Assembly: GCA_045593825.1 (NCBI GenBank)
Contig: JAZNXI010000134.1
Coordinates: 1 to 17,990, forward strand
Direction of reading: 5' to 3'
Length of the DNA stretch: 17,990 bases
Origin: SIG299 sp045593825
GTDB taxonomy: Bacteria; Bacillota; Clostridia; Lachnospirales; Lachnospiraceae
Below, piece by piece: positions 14,343 through 17,990 of this stretch. Each line of letters starts with the position of its first letter. Within the stretch, counting starts at the first letter, position 1. The notes under the pieces were generated by a model. That model searched no databases. It was not told where the DNA came from and saw only the letters and a list, made by a program, of their open reading frames with translations. Position numbers and translations under genes: made by a program.

Positions 14343-14771
14343 TTACCGGGCCAGTTTTGCTCCCAGTGCCTTGCATTCTGCCACTGCATCTGCATCCGGA
14401 GTCTCATTACACATTACACCGGCACCGCCCACAAGTTCTGCTCCCGCATTCTTCATACGCACTTCCCAGTCACGCATCCATTCGCCGTCGCCCCAGCCGT
14501 AGGAACCAAACAGTGCAATTTTCTTACCTGCTGCAAACTTCTCTACCTCAGCCACGAAAGGTTCCATTTCTTCCTCTTCCAGAACCTCTGCACCCATGGC
14601 TGGACATCCCATGGCAAATACCGTTGCATCCTTTAATACATCTGCAGACACGCTGCCAACCTCGATTACCTTCGCGGCTTTTCCTGCTTCTTCAATGCCG
14701 ACACCCACTGCTTCTGCCATTTCCTTTGTATTACCTGTCTGAGACCAGTATACTACATAAATTTCTTCCAT
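14343..14771 (-). CDS. Short-chain flavodoxin
   Basis: This is a 142-aa FMN electron carrier that can replace ferredoxin when iron is scarce. The FMN phosphate loop is YWSQTGNTKEMAEA (residues 9-22), the 60s-loop region is MGCPAMGAE, and the third loop is LFGSYGWGDGEWM, all canonical. The ATG at 14771 is the likely start: AAGGA sits 6 nt before it, with another ATG (ATG TTT ATG) in between that is too close to the ribosome site. It follows the DUF3793 gene by about 30 nt. A small hairpin (14795-14808, GCCTA-TAGGC) covers that gene's stop codon. The promoter of the pair carries DtxR-type dyads, which fits iron-limitation control. Confidence 0.93.
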   Translation of the reverse strand: MEEIYVVYWSQTGNTKEMAEAVGVGIEEAGKAAKVIEVGSVSADVLKDATVFAMGCPAMGAEVLEEEEMEPFVAEVEKFAAGKKIALFGSYGWGDGEWMRDWEVRMKNAGAELVGGAGVMCNETPDADAVAECKALGAKLAR

Positions 14772-14802
14772 AAACATTCCTTCTTTCTTTTTTTGCCTAC
14801 CG

Positions 14803-15390
14803 CTAGGCGATAGCTTTCGTTTTATAATACATTGCCATGATTTCAGCAATGCTGTAACCCTGTTTCACCAACCGGACAACATATTCCTTTGCCCTGCCAA
14901 ACTCCCTAAAAAGAAGCCTTGTTTCCCGCACATTTCCGTACACCTTCCAATAACCGGAATATAAAAAGTTTTTCCCCGCCTGTTCCATAAAGCCTTTTAC
15001 ATCCACTGCGGGATAGCCAAGCAGAAGACCCAGTTCATGGGGAAACGCTTCCTTTTCCTGCTTATGGGCGGTATATTTTTTTGATACTCTTTGTAACAGC
15101 GAATATAATTCTCCACCCTCGTACCCAAGATCCAAAAGCAATCTTTGAACGCTCTGTTCTGTGAGATAAACAATCAGTTCGTTTACTTTATACAGCAAAT
15201 ATACCTGTTTTCCATCATATTCCGAAAGAAGATACAGCGAAATCCTTGTTCCTCTTAAAGAATGTCTTAAAACCGCCTCCATACCCTTAGGAATTATCAG
15301 CAGGTTCGATGGTTTTAATCCCGCCAGAAGCGGAGCACACTGGGCAGCGATTTGCTCATTGAGCCATTCTGTATTATTTTGCAAAACCAT
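14803..15390 (-). CDS. DUF3793 family protein
   Basis: This protein of about 195 aa has unknown biochemical function and no signal peptide or membrane segment, so it is probably cytosolic. I recognise the DUF3793 signature block AFPHELGLLLGYPAVDVKGF, followed directly by KNFLYSGYWKVYGN. The C-terminal helix pair (LFREFGRAKEYVVRLVKQGYSIAEIMAMYYK) is also typical. An earlier region contains LAGLKPSNLLIIPK. In Clostridia this family is often seen next to flavodoxin and iron-uptake genes, which agrees with the gene following here and the DtxR-like sites in front. The start is taken as the ATG at 15390, 6 nt after GGGAGA; an ATG two codons earlier is directly adjacent to that site. I do not assign an activity. 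Confidence 0.85.
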   Translation of the reverse strand: MVLQNNTEWLNEQIAAQCAPLLAGLKPSNLLIIPKGMEAVLRHSLRGTRISLYLLSEYDGKQVYLLYKVNELIVYLTEQSVQRLLLDLGYEGGELYSLLQRVSKKYTAHKQEKEAFPHELGLLLGYPAVDVKGFMEQAGKNFLYSGYWKVYGNVRETRLLFREFGRAKEYVVRLVKQGYSIAEIMAMYYKTKAIA

Positions 15391-15483
15391 AAACATTCTC
15401 CCTTACGAAACCTTATTAACAGCTACCGGAATAGTTTCTCACAAAAACGCATCTGCTATTCTGATTAGTCATTTCTTTTTAGA

Positions 15484-15499
15484 GTTAGTTTCAACTAAC
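15484..15499. promoter_or_regulatory. DtxR/IdeR-type operator, proximal dyad
   Basis: GTTAGTTTCAACTAAC is a dyad with perfect 7-bp arms around a 2-bp centre. It resembles the TTAG-CTAA core bound by DtxR-family metal-dependent repressors. It lies just downstream of the -10, over the predicted start. The regulator identity is inferred. Confidence 0.68.
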
Positions 15500-15505
15500 T
15501 TCATG

Positions 15506-15521
15506 GTTAGTTTATCCTAAC
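15506..15521. promoter_or_regulatory. DtxR/IdeR-type operator, distal dyad
   Basis: GTTAGTTTATCCTAAC keeps the GTTAG...CTAAC arms and overlaps the -10 hexamer. Its centre is 22 bp from the neighbouring dyad, about two helical turns, which suits cooperative binding on the same face. Confidence 0.68.
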
Positions 15522-15537
15522 TTTCATTAGTTGTCAA
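15509..15537 (-). promoter_or_regulatory. Promoter of the DUF3793-flavodoxin operon
   Basis: A perfect TTGACA -35 (15532-15537) and TAAACT -10 (15509-15514) have a 17-nt spacer on the minus strand. The -10 is inside the distal dyad, so the bound repressor would block polymerase. Confidence 0.8.
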
Positions 15538-15542
15538 GAACT

Positions 15543-15594
15543 TTTTTCAAAAAAATAAACCGACAGCAAAACTTCTTTCCAGTTCTGCTGCCGG
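15543..15594 (-). terminator. Intrinsic terminator after ispF
   Basis: On the minus strand CCGGCAGCAGAACT pairs with AGTTTTGCTGTCGG over 14 bp (15560-15594), using two G-U pairs, around a 7-nt loop. It is followed by TTTATTTTTTT. The same two positions are A-C mismatches on the plus strand, which fixes the working direction. Confidence 0.93.
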
Positions 15595-15610
15595 TAACTA
15601 CTTTCCATCT

Positions 15611-16195
15611 TTATTCTTCCATTCTTTTGTGGCATCCCGAACAATGGGAACACGCCGTTCCGGCCTCCATACCTGCATCATAAGCGTAGGCACTTCCACC
15701 GTTTCCGCCATAAGAAAAATTTCTTACATTCTCCAGTAAACATACCGCCTGGGAAGCGATTCCAAGACCTTCTCCGGTAAAACCAAGGCCTTCCTCTGTG
15801 GTGGCCTTCACATTCACCTGGGAAACATCAATCTGCAGAACCCCTGCGATATTTTCCCGCATTTCCTGCAAATACGGTGCCATCTTCGGACGCTGTGCAA
15901 TGATGGTGGCATCAATATTTTCTACGATAAACAGCTCTTCATCCAAAAGCTTCTTCACTTCCCGTAACAATTCCATGCTGGAAATACCCTTATACTTTTC
16001 GTTGGAATCCGGGAAATGCTTTCCGATATCCCCAAGGGCTGCCGCTCCAAGTAAAGCATCCATAATGGCATGTAACAATACATCCGCATCGGAATGACCA
16101 AGCAGACCCTTTTCATACGGAATTACCACACCACCCAGTATTAACGCTCTATCTTCCACTAAACGATGTACATCATAACCTGTACCGATTCTCAT
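15611..16195 (-). CDS. ispF: MECDP synthase (IspF) with a Cys/His-rich C-terminal tail
   Basis: IspF makes 2-C-methyl-D-erythritol 2,4-cyclodiphosphate in the MEP isoprenoid pathway. The zinc site is D8, H10 (GYDVHRL) and H42 (LLHAIMDAL). GHSDAD, AAALGDIGKHFPD, DATIIAQRPKM and KATTEEGLGFTGEGLGI complete the family pattern. The core ends near residue 156, as in ordinary IspF (about 157 aa). The protein then continues for about 38 residues through a Gly/Tyr-rich spacer (SYGGNGGSAYAYDAG) to ACSHCSGCHKRMEE, with C182, H184, C185, C188 and H189. This tail could bind a metal; its role is unknown. The start at 16195 has AGGAGG 6 nt upstream, overlapping the stop of the methyltransferase gene. It is the last gene before a strong terminator. 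No IspD domain is fused and none is nearby. Confidence 0.95.
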   Translation of the reverse strand: MRIGTGYDVHRLVEDRALILGGVVIPYEKGLLGHSDADVLLHAIMDALLGAAALGDIGKHFPDSNEKYKGISSMELLREVKKLLDEELFIVENIDATIIAQRPKMAPYLQEMRENIAGVLQIDVSQVNVKATTEEGLGFTGEGLGIASQAVCLLENVRNFSYGGNGGSAYAYDAGMEAGTACSHCSGCHKRMEE

Positions 16196-16205
16196 AACTT
16201 ACCTC

Positions 16206-16826
16206 CTACACCTTCTTCGCATATTTGCGCTGCAGTTTCTTCGACATTACCTGCTCATTTTTCTTTTCTTTTTTCGGTTTACGGTTGCCGCGTTTTTCTG
16301 CAAGAAACACATAGTAACCGTCTTTTTCCTTCACCGTAACGCCACCAAACACCGATGACAGCTTGTTTCTGTACCAATCCAAGCGCTTGGTTACCATTAC
16401 CATTTTGCCGCCGATGACAAGCTTTTTAAACCCATCCTCGATGAAGCCCTTTGCCACCGCAAAATCCGTATGATAGGGCGGATTACTTAAGATAAGGGTA
16501 AATCCGGTTTCGGAAATTTCTCTTAAACCGTCGCTCTGGCGGATGGTTACGCCATCCACGCCGTTTGCTGACGCATTTTGCTTTGACAACTGCACCGCAT
16601 TTTCGGAGACATCACACATGACCACATGCTCTGCCCCTATCTGCTTTGCTGCCACAATGCCTACCACACCGCAGCCGCAGCCAAGGTCCAGCACCTTATC
16701 ATTTTCCTTAAACTCTACAAAGGAAAGCATGGCTTTGGTTCCCTTATCTACCGCCGTTGGCGAAAAAACTTCTTCGTTTGTATTAAGCACCAGTTCAATG
16801 CCCTGTACCTGTTCTTCTATCTGCAT
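16206..16826 (-). CDS. RsmC-like class I SAM methyltransferase (MTS family)
   Basis: This is a methyltransferase of about 206 aa with the Rossmann-fold SAM motif VLDLGCGCGVVGI (residues 45-57), an acidic loop VVMCDVSENAV, and the catalytic motif LSNPPYH (113-119). The NPPY signature methylates exocyclic amino groups, and the SNPPYH context with FSPTAVDKGT resembles the catalytic half of RsmC (16S rRNA G1207). TrmN6-type tRNA enzymes are a second possibility. The C-terminus (RGNRKPKKEKKNEQVMSKKLQRKYAKK) is very basic, suggesting RNA binding. The ATG at 16826 has AGAGGA about 6 nt upstream, with that site overlapping the amidase stop codon. It is in one transcript with the amidase and ispF genes. 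The target RNA is not certain. Confidence 0.85.
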   Translation of the reverse strand: MQIEEQVQGIELVLNTNEEVFSPTAVDKGTKAMLSFVEFKENDKVLDLGCGCGVVGIVAAKQIGAEHVVMCDVSENAVQLSKQNASANGVDGVTIRQSDGLREISETGFTLILSNPPYHTDFAVAKGFIEDGFKKLVIGGKMVMVTKRLDWYRNKLSSVFGGVTVKEKDGYYVFLAEKRGNRKPKKEKKNEQVMSKKLQRKYAKKV

Positions 16827-16836
16827 ATTATTTCCT

Positions 16837-17742
16837 CTATTCGTTCTGTAAATACTTATCAATGGCATTTGCCACACCTAGCGCAATCTTCTTCCTGTAC
16901 TCTTCGGTTGCCATCAATTTGTCCTCTTCCGGGTTGGACATGAAGCCCATCTCCAGAATGGTGGTTGGCACCGTGGTCCAGTTAATGCCGGTCATGGTGT
17001 CGGTTTCCCAGATTCTGCGTTTTTTTGCTCCGGTGGAAGCAACTACTTCTTCTAACACCAGTTTGGAAAGCCGGTAACTTTCTTCGTACCATTCTGCATT
17101 ATATGGGTTCTCCGGGGTCTGGCAGATGGTCATAACGCCCTTTGCAGAAGCGCTGTCTGAGCTGTCCGCATGTACCCGGATAAAGGCATCCGCCTTTGCT
17201 TCGTTGGCAATGATTGCTCGTTCCACATTGGAGATGTCAATATCATGGGTTTCTCTTGTCATAATAACCTCATAGCCTCTGGAAAGGAGTTCATCCTTTA
17301 AATACAGGCTTACCGCCAGGGTTAACTCATACTCCGGAATACCGGTGGATGTGCCCTGGGTTCCGGAAGACACCTTTGCCTTCATCTCCGAAGAACCCGG
17401 TCCGTTTGGTTCCTTATCATAATTGCCCTTACGCTGATGCCCCGGGTCAATAACAATCAACTTAGGCGCCTCGGTTGGAGTCGGGGTTGGGGTATTTGTT
17501 GGAGTAGGAGTTAGGGTTGGAGTTGGCGTTGGTGTTTCCGTTGGCTCCGGGGGCGGAGTCAGTGTAGAAGTCGCTGTAGGCTCCGGGGTTACCATTGGTG
17601 TTGGGGTCGATGTATTTGTCGGAGCCGCTGTTGTTATTCCCGGCACATCGGTTGGAGTCGGCACCGTATTCTTTTCACCTGCACAGCCTGCAAGTAATAA
17701 AACCGCACCTGCAAAAAGTAATAAGTTATATTTCAATTTCAT
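16837..17742 (-). CDS. N-acetylmuramoyl-L-alanine amidase, lipoprotein
   Basis: This peptidoglycan hydrolase cuts the bond between N-acetylmuramic acid and L-alanine. Residues 1-20 form a lipoprotein signal (MKLKYNLLLFAGAVLLLAGC, lipobox LAGC). A long Pro/Thr-rich linker (about 27-93, repeats of TPTP) places the enzyme within the wall. The Amidase_3 domain (94-301) is complete: VIDPGHQ (H102), PEYELTL (E137), RVHADSS (H191) and ILEMGFMSN (catalytic E264). Its homologue at 8778-9668 aligns along the domain but has lost three of these four. The start at 17742 has AGAGGA about 9 nt upstream and the promoter has an extended -10. It leads an operon with the RsmC-like and ispF genes. The short Pro/Thr repeats are a low-complexity region prone to length change. 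Confidence 0.95.
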   Translation of the reverse strand: MKLKYNLLLFAGAVLLLAGCAGEKNTVPTPTDVPGITTAAPTNTSTPTPMVTPEPTATSTLTPPPEPTETPTPTPTLTPTPTNTPTPTPTEAPKLIVIDPGHQRKGNYDKEPNGPGSSEMKAKVSSGTQGTSTGIPEYELTLAVSLYLKDELLSRGYEVIMTRETHDIDISNVERAIIANEAKADAFIRVHADSSDSASAKGVMTICQTPENPYNAEWYEESYRLSKLVLEEVVASTGAKKRRIWETDTMTGINWTTVPTTILEMGFMSNPEEDKLMATEEYRKKIALGVANAIDKYLQNE

Positions 17743-17777
17743 GATTTAAAATCCTCTTTCATCAAGCATACGTGGCT

Positions 17778-17786
17778 ATTATATCA
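17778..17786 (-). promoter_or_regulatory. Extended -10 promoter of the amidase operon
   Basis: TGATATAAT on the minus strand is a perfect TATAAT preceded by the extended TGN element. The -35 position, 17 nt upstream, falls in the terminator and is poor (TATCCG), so the promoter relies on the extended -10. Confidence 0.7.
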
Positions 17787-17793
17787 CACAAAT

Positions 17794-17827
17794 AAAAAAA
17801 CGGATAGGCTTTCCCTTCCGTTTTTTT
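17794..17827 (-). terminator. Terminator of the element at the right edge
   Basis: On the minus strand CGGAAGGG pairs with CCTATCCG around an AAAG loop, with one A-A mismatch and one G-U pair. It is flanked by seven A and seven T and then followed by ATTTG. The A/T flanks extend the stem. The plus strand could also terminate here, but no plus-strand gene arrives. Confidence 0.75.
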
Positions 17828-17854
17828 GCTTTTTACTTATTTTGTTTTAGTAGC

Positions 17855-17947
17855 GAGAGAGGGATTTGGTCTACGCTCCCGCTCCGGTCGGCGCAGAACC
17901 GAGGTCCCCCGGACCTCGTGCGCCCCACGACACCACCGCACTCTCCC
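17855..17947 (-). other. GC-rich, foldable element next to a terminator (possible ncRNA or repeat)
   Basis: This stretch is markedly more GC-rich than its AT-rich surroundings. It can fold: CGAGGTCC pairs with GGACCTCG around CCC (17900-17918), GGCGCA pairs with TGCGCC outside it (17890-17924), and a 7-bp closing stem GGGAGAG with CTCTCTC (17855-17861 with 17941-17947) needs a G-U pair on the minus strand. A terminator follows in that direction. One minus-strand frame is open from a stop near 17968 to TAA near 17834 and ends GSVDQIPLSLLKQNK, but it has no ATG or ribosome site. I cannot tell a structured RNA from a dispersed repeat or a small ORF. Confidence 0.45.
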
Positions 17948-17990
17948 TTTGCTTCAAAATGCTTTCGTTATGAACAAAAAAAGACAGAAC

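Noticed and set aside
15611..15660. CSGCH at the IspF C-terminus as a cytochrome c haem site
   Set aside because: IspF is cytosolic with no export signal, so covalent haem attachment is implausible; a metal-binding tail is a better reading.
17471..17666. GTTGGAGT-like tandem repeats resembling a CRISPR or minisatellite
   Set aside because: They encode the Pro/Thr-rich linker (repeats of TPTP) of the lipoprotein amidase in frame; there are no regular spacers, so it is coding low complexity only.

Overview
The window looks like chromosome from a Gram-positive, anaerobic Clostridia-type Firmicute, most likely a Lachnospiraceae-like gut bacterium. I infer this from the gene content (a SigH-like sigma factor in a cysE-cysS-mrnC-rlmB-sigH string, a T-box riboswitch, a DUF3793/flavodoxin pair), from strong AGGAGG-type ribosome binding sites, and from -35/-10 promoters with 17-bp spacers. 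The species cannot be named from sequence alone. Almost everything is on the minus strand; the one clear plus-strand gene is a DedA-family membrane protein.

Region by region, in minus-strand reading order from the right edge. (1) 17990-17743: a GC-rich, foldable stretch ending in an intrinsic terminator. (2) 17742-15543: a lipoprotein N-acetylmuramoyl-L-alanine amidase with intact catalytic residues, an RsmC-like methyltransferase and ispF with an odd Cys/His-rich tail, ending in a strong terminator. (3) 15537-14343: a promoter covered by two DtxR-type dyads, then DUF3793 and a short flavodoxin, probably an iron-limitation unit. (4) 14289-9841: a sigma-A promoter, a cysteine T-box (specifier UGC), then cysE, cysS, mrnC, rlmB, sigH and tRNA-Thr(GGU), closed by one intrinsic terminator. 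(5) 9764-5301: a membrane-anchored amidase homologue, a TruA homologue, a Nudix homologue, then pyrC and pyrF. (6) 4677-5300, plus strand: DedA, whose stop codon abuts the stop of pyrF. (7) 4595-1: greA, a LacI-family regulator, and a CUT1-type sugar ABC importer (lipoprotein binding protein, MalF-like and MalG-like permeases; the last runs off the left edge).

Regulation can be read in several places. The LacI gene and the binding-protein gene have near-identical operators (CACTTAAWCGWTTAC) immediately downstream of 17-bp-spaced promoters, so one regulator very likely controls both itself and the importer. A perfect 14-bp hairpin between the binding-protein and first permease genes probably sets their unequal expression. 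The cysteine T-box sits ahead of genes that go beyond cysteine metabolism, including the alternative sigma factor.

The most unusual feature is the 9668-7583 block. Three consecutive, intact, well-translated-looking genes each belong to an enzyme family but lack key catalytic residues: the amidase has both zinc histidines and the catalytic glutamate changed to glutamine, the TruA homologue has the nucleophilic aspartate changed to glutamate (plus other motif changes), and the Nudix homologue lacks two of the glutamates of its Nudix box. A second amidase in the same window (17742-16837) keeps every one of these residues, which gives a built-in control. This is a candidate pseudoenzyme operon feeding into two pyrimidine biosynthesis genes.
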